From the NCBI RefSeq assembly GCF_014637795.1, contig NZ_BMFD01000015.1, forward strand, positions 1 through 64,000: DNA of 64,000 nucleotides. Direction: 5' to 3'. The notes below the pieces were generated by a model. That model was not told where the DNA came from. It saw only the letters and a list, made by a program, of their open reading frames with translations, and did no database searches. Source of the DNA: Belliella aquatica (GTDB taxonomy: Bacteria; Bacteroidota; Bacteroidia; Cytophagales; Cyclobacteriaceae). Both the position numbers and the translations under genes were made by a program. Below are positions 1-7,840 of this stretch, one piece after another (the stretch's first letter is position 1; each line of letters opens with the position of its first letter).

Positions 1-1
1 C

Positions 2-100
2 GAATGGTTCGGCAAGACCCAGCCTATCCACGACTGCGGAACATGCACAGAAGCTCAACACCAAGAAAACAGAAGAACAGAGTTGAAGTTGAGAAAGTAA
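2..100 (+). CDS. 3' end of a gene cut by the window edge, unidentified
   Basis: An open frame enters from the left edge and closes at a TAA at 98-100, giving about 32 residues that start EWFGKTQPIHDCGTC and end in a basic, charged tail. The CxxC in DCGTC and the mixed composition look protein-like. A degenerate 7-bp-period array begins a few bases after the stop, exactly as it does after three undoubted genes in this window, which indirectly supports a real gene end. The family is not recognised. The other frames are also partly open over this short stretch, so confidence is low. Confidence 0.35.
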   Translation, partial: EWFGKTQPIHDCGTCTEAQHQENRRTELKLRK

Positions 101-104
101 TTGA

Positions 105-140
105 GTGTACAACGTACCAAGTACGATGTGCCAAGTACCA
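105..140. repeat. degenerate 7-bp-period array
   Basis: Successive heptamers read CAACGTA, CCAAGTA, CGATGTG, CCAAGTA, CCAAATA. The period is 7 and the units are imperfect. It starts a few bases after the TAA at 98-100. Similar arrays with the same period but different units follow the stop codons at 10411, 36964 and 46955. Confidence 0.6.
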
Positions 141-156
141 AATAGAAAACAATACA

Positions 157-200
157 AAACCCCAAGTGCTCTTTGAGCAAGCAGAGTGTACTTGGGGTTT
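157..200. terminator. strong hairpin, probable bidirectional terminator
   Basis: An 11-bp perfect stem pairs 157-167 (AAACCCCAAGT) with 190-200 (ACTTGGGGTTT), and CTCT/AGAG at 169-172 and 183-186 adds inner pairing. The flank is T-rich in minus orientation and A/T-rich in plus orientation. It lies about 57 bases after the gene tail ending at 100, so it probably ends that transcript. Confidence 0.55.
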
Positions 201-384
201 AAATAAAATATTAGACTTAAATAAAAAGTTAATACCTATATCAGGTATTAATGAATTCTTAATCTGTATATTTATAGAGGAATATGTATTTCACATAATC
301 TTTTTTGTTTTTTATTCAAAAATTGGCTTAAAAATTAAATGTTAGGCTAAATTTTTGCTTAAGAACAAATATATATGATTGCTT

Positions 385-527
385 GATGATCCTCTTAGTA
401 TGATCAAGAGAATAGTGGTTAAAAAGAAAGATCAACTTAAAAATATACAATACCAATATTAAGGTATTCAAAGATCCCTAACCTGTAGATTTATTAAAGG
501 ACCACCTGTTTCGGGTGGTCTTTTTTG
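385..527 (+). ncRNA. possible small RNA ending in a rho-independent terminator
   Basis: Three hairpins occur in a row without an open reading frame: CTCTT/AAGAG near 392-414, AATACC/GGTATT (449-454 with 463-468), and the terminator GACCACC/GGTGGTC (500-506 with 514-520) followed by six T. There is no gene close enough upstream for this terminator to be an obvious gene end, since the preceding stop is near 100 and has its own hairpin. The AATACC/GGTATT stem repeats a similar stem at 229-251. The 5' end is a guess and no known RNA family was recognised. Confidence 0.3.
500..527 (+). terminator. rho-independent terminator
   Basis: A 7-bp GC-rich stem (500-506 with 514-520) with a short loop is followed by TTTTTTG. 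This is the clearest terminator in the left region. It reads on the plus strand. Confidence 0.8.
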
Positions 528-894
528 TTATATAGTTACATAGAATTAATAATTAGTTTGCTTCTGATAGCAAAATGTAAAAGTTACTTTTTTACATGTA
601 AATGATCTTACTTAACATTTGTGACTTATTGTAATACTTTATTTGGGGGCTACTGATGTCATTGACCATTGATACCTGTGAACAGGGGTAGGTCACAATT
701 TGAACTTGTTCTTTACTTCAAGGAGATCCATATCTAGTTAACCAAAAATACAAATAGCCTTAAAAAACCATCTTCGACTTTAATCAAAAAAAAGATCTTT
801 GGAAAAATACATCTTTATGCGCTTTTTTAGCTTAATCACATCTACTCTCCAATCACATCTTGCTAGTAGCTCCCTAGGTACCAAAGTAGTAGCA

Positions 895-948
895 GTCTAG
901 TATCAACGTTGGGGTAACGTAGGGGATACGTAGACCCCGTGACTAGAC
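895..948. other. nested three-tier hairpin element
   Basis: Three concentric inverted repeats are seen: GTCTAGT/ACTAGAC (895-901 with 942-948), GGGGT/ACCCC (911-915 with 934-938), and ACGTA/TACGT (917-921 with 927-931) around a GGGGA loop. The surrounding DNA is AT-rich and non-coding. It could be a structured RNA element, a protein-binding site or a relic of a mobile element. No T-tract follows, so it is not a simple terminator. Confidence 0.45.
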
Positions 949-1211
949 CCTGTAATTTCAATTCTTTAAAAAATATATTTTATTATCGATTTTTTTAAAT
1001 TTAAATTAGTTTCGTTCAAATTGGAATCAATCTTAAAATTTAACTCACAGTTCATTAAATTCTCTCAATTTATCAGATGTCAGAAATGTAAAAAACTATT
1101 ATTTACATATTAGCGAATAAAAAACTCTTCAATCATTAATCCTTTACCAAAAGCTGACTTTAATCATATTTTCACCTTTTTTATATCACCTTAATGCGCA
1201 TTCTTCAGCCT

Positions 1212-1234
1212 TAGATTTGTGATATCTATTACAA
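1212..1234 (+). promoter_or_regulatory. -7 promoter box overlapped by a Crp/Fnr-like palindrome
   Basis: TAGATTTG at 1212-1219 matches the Bacteroidota -7 consensus TAnnTTTG in full. The palindrome TTGTGAT-N4-ATTACAA at 1217-1234 overlaps it and the expected start point near 1226. Its half-sites resemble Crp/Fnr-family sites. A site in this position would more naturally repress than activate. It stands 7 bases before the first possible start codon of the gene heading the cbb3 locus. No clear -33 TTTG was found at the usual spacing. Confidence 0.45.
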
Positions 1235-1240
1235 AACGAT

Positions 1241-1876
1241 GTGCGAATGAAAGTGGAAACAGATTCTGAGTTTTTGATACCAGCTGAACTGATTGCAAAG
1301 CATTACTGCAGTTCATTGCCAAATAATTTCCCCAAAGATCTTTCAGAAGGGAAAGGAAGTCTCATGTGTACTCCCAATCAATTTCCAAGCCTTTTTACGG
1401 CGCATTTGCCTGAAGTTTTAGACTGGCTTCATGGAATGGAGATTCCGAAAGGATTAGAAAAAAATCCATGCAAAACACCTGTCTTGTTGTTTGATCAAGA
1501 ATTAACAATGGAGCATTTGCTGTTTCATTATGATGGTACACCGGCTTCGGCAGACTTGATCTTAAATTTTATACACCTTTTTAAGGATACAATCAAAGGC
1601 AGTAAAGCGACCATTATTTCACCTTCATTTATCCCGAAATCAAAACAAAGAGAAGAACAGGATATCATTCAAGCAGTGAGCAATGCGACCTTCGAAACTT
1701 CCTTTATAAAGTTTAATTTCTCCAGAATAGGTGACTTCTGGTCTTATGCAGTAAAGCACCAATGCACACTTTTAGTCACTTCTAAAAACAATCAGGCGGA
1801 TTTGGCTAAAGTGCTATTCCACTTCTATAAAGGTGGGATGTGGTACAATCGGCTTTCATTTTATTTGTCGTTTTGA
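1241..1876 (+). CDS. uncharacterised protein at the head of the cbb3 locus, possibly UspA-like
   Basis: A 211-residue soluble protein without signal peptide or membrane segment. The second half, with VLLFDQELTMEHLLFHYDG, an IISPSFIPKS strand and LLVTSKN, has the alternating strand and helix look of universal stress protein folds, but the ATP-binding glycine motif of UspA is not visible. That assignment is inference. The GTG at 1241 is 7 bases after a palindromic operator candidate, and an ATG at 1247 is an equally good start. It is 55 bases upstream of ccoI on the same strand, so it probably responds to the same oxygen or redox signal. Confidence 0.7.
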   Translation: MRMKVETDSEFLIPAELIAKHYCSSLPNNFPKDLSEGKGSLMCTPNQFPSLFTAHLPEVLDWLHGMEIPKGLEKNPCKTPVLLFDQELTMEHLLFHYDGTPASADLILNFIHLFKDTIKGSKATIISPSFIPKSKQREEQDIIQAVSNATFETSFIKFNFSRIGDFWSYAVKHQCTLLVTSKNNQADLAKVLFHFYKGGMWYNRLSFYLSF

Positions 1877-1931
1877 CAGAATTCAAAATATGATGTTTCC
1901 TAGTTATTCACTATTTTAGAATCCCAGCATT

Positions 1932-4370
1932 ATGACAAAGATTAACAAAGTAGATACCTCCAAGGCAAGGGCTAACTGTTTCCATTGTGGGGAAACTTGC
2001 ACAGAAGAAATCATTCATCTTGAAGATAAAGATTTCTGCTGTACAGGCTGTAAGCTTGTGTACGAAGTATTGAATGAGAATGATCTTTGCAATTATTACG
2101 ACCTTGCAGATAGCCCTGGGACGAATCAAAAAAACTCAAAATCCAAAGACAATAGATTCGATTACCTTGATGATGCCGATATTATCAGAAAATTGATTGA
2201 CTTCCAAAATCAAGAGGAAACACACATCACTTTTACAATTCCTTTGATTCATTGTGCTTCCTGTATCTGGCTCCTAGAAAATCTTCATAAACTCCACAGC
2301 GGAATCATCTCTGGTAGAGTAGATTTTATTAAAAAGAAGGTTCAGGTCAAATTCAATCAAGATCAAATTAACCTCAAAGAGGTTGTCAAACTGCTTTCAA
2401 AGATCGGATATGAACCAACACTCAATCTATCGGATATCGATAAAAAAAGTGATCAGGTTACGGATAGAAAACTGATTTATAAATTGGCTTTAGCAGGTTT
2501 CTGTTTTGGCAATATGATGCTTTTCAGCCTTCCTGAGTACTTTGCTGAAGCTGAGCTGCTTGGTGAAGAATTTAAAAAGACATTCAATTACCTGAATGTG
2601 ATGTTGGCATTACCAGTCTTTTTTTATGCAGCTACAGATTATTATAAATCTGCTTGGCTTTCTATAAAAAATAAGGCTATCAATATGGATGTGCCTATTG
2701 CTTTGGGTATCATCACCTTGTTTTTCTACAGTCTCTACGACATTTTCTTATTGGGAAATGAAGGTTATATGGATACGTTGGGTGGGCTATTGTTTTTTCT
2801 ATTAATTGGGAAATTCTATCAACAGAAAACATTCGACACACTATCATTTGACAGAGATTACAAATCTTATTTTCCAGTTGCTGTGACCAAATTGGTTCGA
2901 GAGGAGGAAATAGTAATTCCTTTGATCAAACTGCATGTTGGTGACATCATTAAAGTGCGTAACGAGGAGTTAATTCCATCAGACAGCATTCTCTTAGAAG
3001 GGGAAGCTTATATTGATTACAGTTTTGTGACTGGTGAAGAAGTGCCGGTGGCAAAGAAGAGGGGAGAGCTGATCTATGCAGGCGGGAGGCAAAAAGGGAA
3101 TGCACTTGTGCTTGCGGTACAAAAGTCACCTTCTCAAGGATACTTGACAGACCTCTGGAACAATGATGTTTTTGAGAAAGATAGGACGGACAGCTTAGAA
3201 TCTTTAGCAAATAAAATTTCAGGTAAATTCACCTTTACAGTACTCTTAATTGCATTTTCGGCTTTGGCTTTTTGGGCCTACCAAGGTCAGGTGAGTCTTG
3301 GGGTCCTGACTTTTACTTCAGTGCTGATTATCACCTGTCCTTGTGCTTTGGCGATGTCCACACCATTTACTTTAGGAAATACGCTAAGAGTTTTTGGGCA
3401 AGGGAAATTTTACCTCAAAAATTCCAATACCATCGAAAAGATGGCAAAGATAGATACTGTGATCTTCGATAAAACTGGAACTTTAACTTCAACTCAAAAT
3501 GCGTCTGTTGAATATGTTGGAGAAAAGCTTTCTCTAGAAACGAAGGCCATAATCAAAGGAATGGTATCTCAGTCGACACATGCCCTGAGCAATAGAATTA
3601 ATGCTTGGCTAGATGGAATTCAAGCTGTAAAAATTGATGCTATTCGCGAAGTTGCTGGTCAAGGTTTAACGTGTTTTTACAAAAATCAAGAAATCAAACT
3701 TGGTTCTGCGTCTTTTGTCGGGGCGGAAGAGTCAGTAAGGTCCTTTGGAGGTAATGTTGTTTTCTATGCAGTAGAAGATGTTGTTTTTGGTTATTTCTTT
3801 ATTCAAAGTGGATTGAGAAATGGCATTAGAGAAGTCGTCTCAAAGATTCAAGAAGAAAATAAAGTTCATTTCCTCTCTGGTGATCAAGACCACGAAAGGG
3901 CTAACCTGAAAGATGTTTTTGGTGATGGTGTGAATATGAATTTCAATCAAGGGCCAAGTGATAAGCTAGCCTACATCAACAAACTCAATAGTAAAGGAGC
4001 AAATACCCTAATGATAGGGGATGGCTTAAATGATGCTGGAGCCCTGAGGGAAAGCCAAGTGGGGATAGCTGTGACAGATAAGGTAACCAATTTTTCTCCT
4101 GCCTCAGATGCTATTATGGATGCTTCGGTGATGGAAAAATTACCTGCATTCATGGCTTTCACAAAATCTAGTAGAAACATCATCAAAGCGAGTTTTGGAC
4201 TCAGCTTTACATACAATGCTGTCGGAGTATTCTTTGCGGTGCAAGGATTGGTAAGTCCGGTTTTCTGCGCCATTCTGATGCCGATTAGCAGTATTTCAGT
4301 GGTCTTATTCACCACATTCACGACCAACTATTTGGCATACAAAAGAGGTCTCAAAGATAAAATCTGGTAA
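1932..4370 (+). CDS. ccoI: CcoI-type copper-transporting P1B ATPase
   Basis: Imports or handles copper for the binuclear CuB site during cbb3 oxidase assembly. The 812-residue protein has an N-terminal Cys-rich module (C16xxC19, C36-C37xxC40) of the kind seen in this subfamily, a heavy-metal-associated domain with C108xxC111, eight probable membrane segments, the transmembrane CPC motif (469-471), the phosphorylated Asp in DKTGT (513) and the hinge GDGLND (about 696-701). All catalytic motifs are intact. It is directly followed by ccoS (2-base gap) and then ccoNO, which separates it from general copper exporters of the CopA type. Confidence 0.95.
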   Translation: MTKINKVDTSKARANCFHCGETCTEEIIHLEDKDFCCTGCKLVYEVLNENDLCNYYDLADSPGTNQKNSKSKDNRFDYLDDADIIRKLIDFQNQEETHITFTIPLIHCASCIWLLENLHKLHSGIISGRVDFIKKKVQVKFNQDQINLKEVVKLLSKIGYEPTLNLSDIDKKSDQVTDRKLIYKLALAGFCFGNMMLFSLPEYFAEAELLGEEFKKTFNYLNVMLALPVFFYAATDYYKSAWLSIKNKAINMDVPIALGIITLFFYSLYDIFLLGNEGYMDTLGGLLFFLLIGKFYQQKTFDTLSFDRDYKSYFPVAVTKLVREEEIVIPLIKLHVGDIIKVRNEELIPSDSILLEGEAYIDYSFVTGEEVPVAKKRGELIYAGGRQKGNALVLAVQKSPSQGYLTDLWNNDVFEKDRTDSLESLANKISGKFTFTVLLIAFSALAFWAYQGQVSLGVLTFTSVLIITCPCALAMSTPFTLGNTLRVFGQGKFYLKNSNTIEKMAKIDTVIFDKTGTLTSTQNASVEYVGEKLSLETKAIIKGMVSQSTHALSNRINAWLDGIQAVKIDAIREVAGQGLTCFYKNQEIKLGSASFVGAEESVRSFGGNVVFYAVEDVVFGYFFIQSGLRNGIREVVSKIQEENKVHFLSGDQDHERANLKDVFGDGVNMNFNQGPSDKLAYINKLNSKGANTLMIGDGLNDAGALRESQVGIAVTDKVTNFSPASDAIMDASVMEKLPAFMAFTKSSRNIIKASFGLSFTYNAVGVFFAVQGLVSPVFCAILMPISSISVVLFTTFTTNYLAYKRGLKDKIW

Positions 4371-4372
4371 CC

Positions 4373-4555
4373 ATGGAAGTAATATTCATATTGATAGCAA
4401 TCAGCCTTGTATTAGCAGGATCATTTCTTTTCCTGTTTTTCAGGGCAGTCAAAGGAGGGCAGTTTGATGACAATCATACACCCGCGATTAGAATTCTATT
4501 CGAAAACAAAACAGTAACCAAAGATAAAAAAGTACCATCAACTAAATCTAAGTAA
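4373..4555 (+). CDS. ccoS: cbb3 oxidase assembly protein CcoS
   Basis: A 60-residue single-span membrane protein. The N-terminal helix runs from about residue 3 to 25 and is followed by the GGQFDD segment typical of CcoS. In other bacteria CcoS is needed for insertion of the heme and copper cofactors into CcoN. It is wedged between ccoI and ccoNO with gaps of 2 bases on both sides, so it should be cotranscribed and probably translationally coupled. Confidence 0.93.
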   Translation: MEVIFILIAISLVLAGSFLFLFFRAVKGGQFDDNHTPAIRILFENKTVTKDKKVPSTKSK

Positions 4556-4557
4556 GT

Positions 4558-6690
4558 ATGTCAGGAACAACATTGGAACAGTTCAGTTACGACAACAAAA
4601 TCGTAAAATACTTCGGCGTAGCCACCATTGCTTGGGGTATCGTCGGGATGTTGGTCGGTGTATTAGCAGCCACCCAGCTGTTTTTGCCCGAGGCCAACTT
4701 AGGGAATCCCTACACCACATTCGGGAGAATTAGACCGCTGCACACCAATGCGGTAATCTTTGCCTTTGTGGGAAATGCGATTTTCGCTGGGGTTTATTAT
4801 TCTATGCCAAGATTGCTCAAAACGCCCATGTTTAGCAAAGCACTCAGCTGGTTTCACTTCTGGGGATGGCAATTGATTATTCTTTTGGCAGCAGTGACAC
4901 TCCCTTTGGGATTGACTAGTTCAAAGGAATATGCAGAATTGGAATGGCCGATTGATATCTTGATCGCTATCGTGTGGGTTGCTTTCGGTGCGAACATGAT
5001 TGGTGCATTGATCAAAAGAAGAGAAAAGCACATGTATGTAGCGATTTGGTTTTATCTCGCTTCTTTCGTGACAGTCGCAGTCCTTCATATTTTCAATTCA
5101 TTGGCACTGCCTGTTTCTTTCTTCAAAAGTTACTCTGCTTATGCAGGAGTACAAGATGCCTTGGTTCAGTGGTGGTATGGACACAATGCGGTGGCATTTT
5201 TCTTGACTACACCATTCCTTGGATTGATGTATTATTACCTTCCAAAAGCAGCAAATAGACCGGTATATTCTTACAAACTCTCAATTATTCACTTTTGGTC
5301 CTTGATTTTCTTATACATCTGGGCAGGACCTCACCATTTGCTTTATACGGCATTACCAGAGTGGGCTCAGATTCTTGGAGTTGTATTTTCCATCATGTTG
5401 ATTGCTCCTTCTTGGGGTGGGATGGTCAATGGCCTTTTGACTTTAAGAGGTGCTTGGGATAAAGTACGAGTTGACCCAGTTTTGAAATTTATGGTCGTAG
5501 CAGTGACGGCCTATGGTATGGCAACTTTTGAAGGGCCTTTACTTTCTCTGAAAAATGTAAATGCCATTGCTCACTATACAGATTGGATTGTAGCGCACGT
5601 CCACATTGGCGGTTTGGGTTGGAATGGTTTCTTTACCTTTGCAATGTTGTATTGGTTATGGCCAAAAATGTGGAAAACAGACCTTTTCTCTACCAAATTA
5701 GCGACTACTCACTTTTGGTTAGGGACAATCGGGATCTTGTTTTACGCACTTCCAATGTACGTAGCGGCATTGACACAATCATTGATGTGGAAAGAATTCT
5801 CTGATGCAGGTAGATTGGTTTACCCGAATTTCTTGGAAACAGTCGTTCAGATTGTCCCAATGTATATGTTGAGAGCTTTCGGTGGTGTATTGTACTTGTC
5901 AGGTGTATTCTTGATGGTGTACAACATGTTTAAAACAGCCAAACAAGGAACTTTCGTACCTGAAGAAGCTGATGAAGCGCCTGCATTATTACCTCACACT
6001 GAAGAAAAAGGAGAGTTCTGGCACAGAGCATGGGAAAGAAAACCTATTTTCTTCACAGGATTAGCCACAGTAGCTATCTTAATAGGTGGTATCATTGAGA
6101 TTGTTCCAACCATTTTGGTAAAATCAAACGTGCCAACTATTTCAAGTGTACAGCCTTACACTCCTTTGGAACTGCAAGGCAGAGACTTGTATATCTCACA
6201 TGGTTGTGTGGGTTGTCACTCTCAAATGATCAGACCTTTCCGTTCGGAAACTGAGCGTTTCGGAGAATATTCTAAAGCAGGTGAATTTGTCTATGACCGT
6301 CCATTCCTATGGGGATCTAAACGAACGGGTCCGGACTTACATAGAGTGGGAGGGAAATATCCAGACAGTTGGCATTATCACCATATGGTTGATCCTTCGA
6401 GCATGTCTCCAGGGTCACTTATGCCTCCTTACCCATGGTTGGCTACTAATATAATGGCGCACGAAGATGTACCAGCGAAGATTAGAACCTTACAAAAGTT
6501 AGGTGTTCCTTATCCTGAAAATTATGATCAACAAGCCAATGCAGACTTGGAGCTTCAAGCAGATCAAATTGTGAAAAGCCTTCAGTCTGCCGGTGTAGAA
6601 GTGATGCCGCAAGCTGAAATTGTTGCACTGATTGCTTATCTACAGCGATTAGGAACAGATATCAAGAAGACAGCAGCTACTAACCCTTAA
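4558..6690 (+). CDS. ccoNO: cbb3-type cytochrome c oxidase, fused subunits I and II (CcoN-CcoO)
   Basis: Terminal oxidase core that reduces O2 to water at heme b3-CuB and pumps protons. The 710-residue chain starts with a CcoN part of about 480 residues with some 12 membrane spans and the expected His clusters: HTNAVIFAF (low-spin heme), WWYGHNAVAFF and the HH pair in AGPHHLLYT (CuB), and HVHIGG (heme ligands). A further span near 505-525 begins the CcoO part, which carries one c-type heme site C550VGCH554 and a late MSPGSLMPPYPW segment that gives the axial Met. CcoN-CcoO fusion is common in Bacteroidota. There is no sign of a frameshift at the junction. Confidence 0.96.
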   Translation: MSGTTLEQFSYDNKIVKYFGVATIAWGIVGMLVGVLAATQLFLPEANLGNPYTTFGRIRPLHTNAVIFAFVGNAIFAGVYYSMPRLLKTPMFSKALSWFHFWGWQLIILLAAVTLPLGLTSSKEYAELEWPIDILIAIVWVAFGANMIGALIKRREKHMYVAIWFYLASFVTVAVLHIFNSLALPVSFFKSYSAYAGVQDALVQWWYGHNAVAFFLTTPFLGLMYYYLPKAANRPVYSYKLSIIHFWSLIFLYIWAGPHHLLYTALPEWAQILGVVFSIMLIAPSWGGMVNGLLTLRGAWDKVRVDPVLKFMVVAVTAYGMATFEGPLLSLKNVNAIAHYTDWIVAHVHIGGLGWNGFFTFAMLYWLWPKMWKTDLFSTKLATTHFWLGTIGILFYALPMYVAALTQSLMWKEFSDAGRLVYPNFLETVVQIVPMYMLRAFGGVLYLSGVFLMVYNMFKTAKQGTFVPEEADEAPALLPHTEEKGEFWHRAWERKPIFFTGLATVAILIGGIIEIVPTILVKSNVPTISSVQPYTPLELQGRDLYISHGCVGCHSQMIRPFRSETERFGEYSKAGEFVYDRPFLWGSKRTGPDLHRVGGKYPDSWHYHHMVDPSSMSPGSLMPPYPWLATNIMAHEDVPAKIRTLQKLGVPYPENYDQQANADLELQADQIVKSLQSAGVEVMPQAEIVALIAYLQRLGTDIKKTAATNP

Positions 6691-6701
6691 TTCACAGAAC
6701 T

Positions 6702-6893
6702 ATGAAAAAAGATATCTTAAACTCGATAGAGAATATAGAAATCTATCCAATTATCTCCTTGTTGATCTTTGTGCTCTTCTTTGTGGGGATGTTTATTTGG
6801 GTAGTCAGAGCAGACAAAAATTATATTGATCATATGAAAGATTTGCCTTTCGATGAGGAATCAAAAAAGAACAGCGGCTATGAAAAAGTTTAA
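6702..6893 (+). CDS. ccoQ: CcoQ/FixQ-like small cbb3 subunit
   Basis: A 63-residue protein with one membrane span (about residues 14-33) ending WVVRADK, followed by an acidic soluble tail. Size, span and place between ccoNO and ccoP fit CcoQ, which stabilises the CcoP association. It starts 11 bases after ccoNO, and its last codons overlap the ccoP start by 14 bases in another frame. Confidence 0.85.
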   Translation: MKKDILNSIENIEIYPIISLLIFVLFFVGMFIWVVRADKNYIDHMKDLPFDEESKKNSGYEKV

Positions 6894-7824
6894 ATTCTTA
6901 CTTACGATGCTGATAAGTTTTTCATTTACTTTATCAGCATTTGCTCAGACAAGTGAAGTCTCTTGGGTGACCAAACTTCAGGAAATGGATACCAGTCAAT
7001 TAACCCTCTTGGTAATATTGGCAGTGGTTTTAGGAGTGATCCTTTTGCTTCTGGTCTTGATGATTTACTTAATGTCATTTATGGTGACCGTATTCAAAAA
7101 GCAAAGCCCTGAAAGAGCAGCAGAACCTTCTTGGTGGGATGAATTCAAATTGAAATACATCGTCGGAAGAATGAAACCGGTAGGTGGAAAAGAAGAGAAA
7201 GAGATGATGCTAGATCACAGCTACGATGGTATTGTTGAATTAGACAATCATATGCCACCTTGGTTGGTAAATGTATTTTATCTTTCCATTGCTTTTGCTG
7301 TGGTTTACTTTACCTATTATCAAGTATTAGGTTTAGGTCAAACACAGATCGAAGAATATCAAGAAGAGTTGCAAATAGCAGCAATACAAGCCGAAGAGTA
7401 CAAGTTGTTGGCATTAAGTTCTCTAGATGAAAACTCTGTTGTATTTGATTCTTCTACACCTGCCATCAATTCTGGAAAGGCGATTTACGACACCAACTGT
7501 GTTGCTTGCCATGCAAGTGACGGGGGAGGTGGAATCGGCCCAAATATGACAGACGAATATTGGATCCATGGTGGTGGAATAGCTGATATTTTCAAAGTAG
7601 TCAAATATGGCGTTATTGAAAAGGGAATGATTCCTTGGCAAGACCAGTTGAGTCCCGAAGAAATGCAGAATGTTTCCAGCTATATCCTGACTCTACAAGG
7701 AACCACACCTGCTAATCCGAAAGCACCTGAAGGGGAGAAATATGAACCTGCTATCGAGAGTCCTCTAGATGCAATAGGGGATGATGAACTGGGATTAGTT
7801 CCAGTCGAGGAAGTGGAGAGTTAA
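6880..7824 (+). CDS. ccoP: cbb3 oxidase diheme-type subunit III, here with one heme c (CcoP)
   Basis: Electron-entry subunit of the cbb3 oxidase. I choose the ATG at 6880, giving 314 residues beginning MKKFKFLLTM. A signal-like first helix ending SAFAQ is followed by two spans (about 40-70 and 122-142, the second next to the MPPWLVNVFY motif typical of CcoP). Only one heme c site is present, C207VACH211, with the Met ligand likely in GMIPW. Classical proteobacterial CcoP has two hemes. The C-terminal tail is acidic. The gene overlaps ccoQ by 14 bases. Confidence 0.93.
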   Translation: MKKFKFLLTMLISFSFTLSAFAQTSEVSWVTKLQEMDTSQLTLLVILAVVLGVILLLLVLMIYLMSFMVTVFKKQSPERAAEPSWWDEFKLKYIVGRMKPVGGKEEKEMMLDHSYDGIVELDNHMPPWLVNVFYLSIAFAVVYFTYYQVLGLGQTQIEEYQEELQIAAIQAEEYKLLALSSLDENSVVFDSSTPAINSGKAIYDTNCVACHASDGGGGIGPNMTDEYWIHGGGIADIFKVVKYGVIEKGMIPWQDQLSPEEMQNVSSYILTLQGTTPANPKAPEGEKYEPAIESPLDAIGDDELGLVPVEEVES

Positions 7825-7840
7825 ATTTAAATAGAAGGAA

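Larger units (their letters stand above)
101..1240. other. long non-coding region upstream of the cbb3 locus
   Basis: No convincing gene lies here. From left to right it holds a period-7 degenerate array (about 105-140), a strong hairpin (157-200), a second hairpin (229-251, TTAATACC/GGTATTAA), a cluster of hairpins closed by a classical terminator (about 390-527), an AT-rich stretch, a nested three-level hairpin (895-948), and a promoter with a palindrome just before the first gene (1212-1234). AT content is high between 960 and 1200 and no coding signal was found there. Confidence 0.6.

Noticed and set aside
4-345. Open frame of 113 codons at the left edge
   Set aside because: It runs through the period-7 array and a hairpin and reads out a low-complexity product. 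The shorter frame ending at 100 is the better gene tail.
4558-6690. Frameshift or assembly error fusing ccoN and ccoO
   Set aside because: The junction reads cleanly and the fusion is standard for Bacteroidota.
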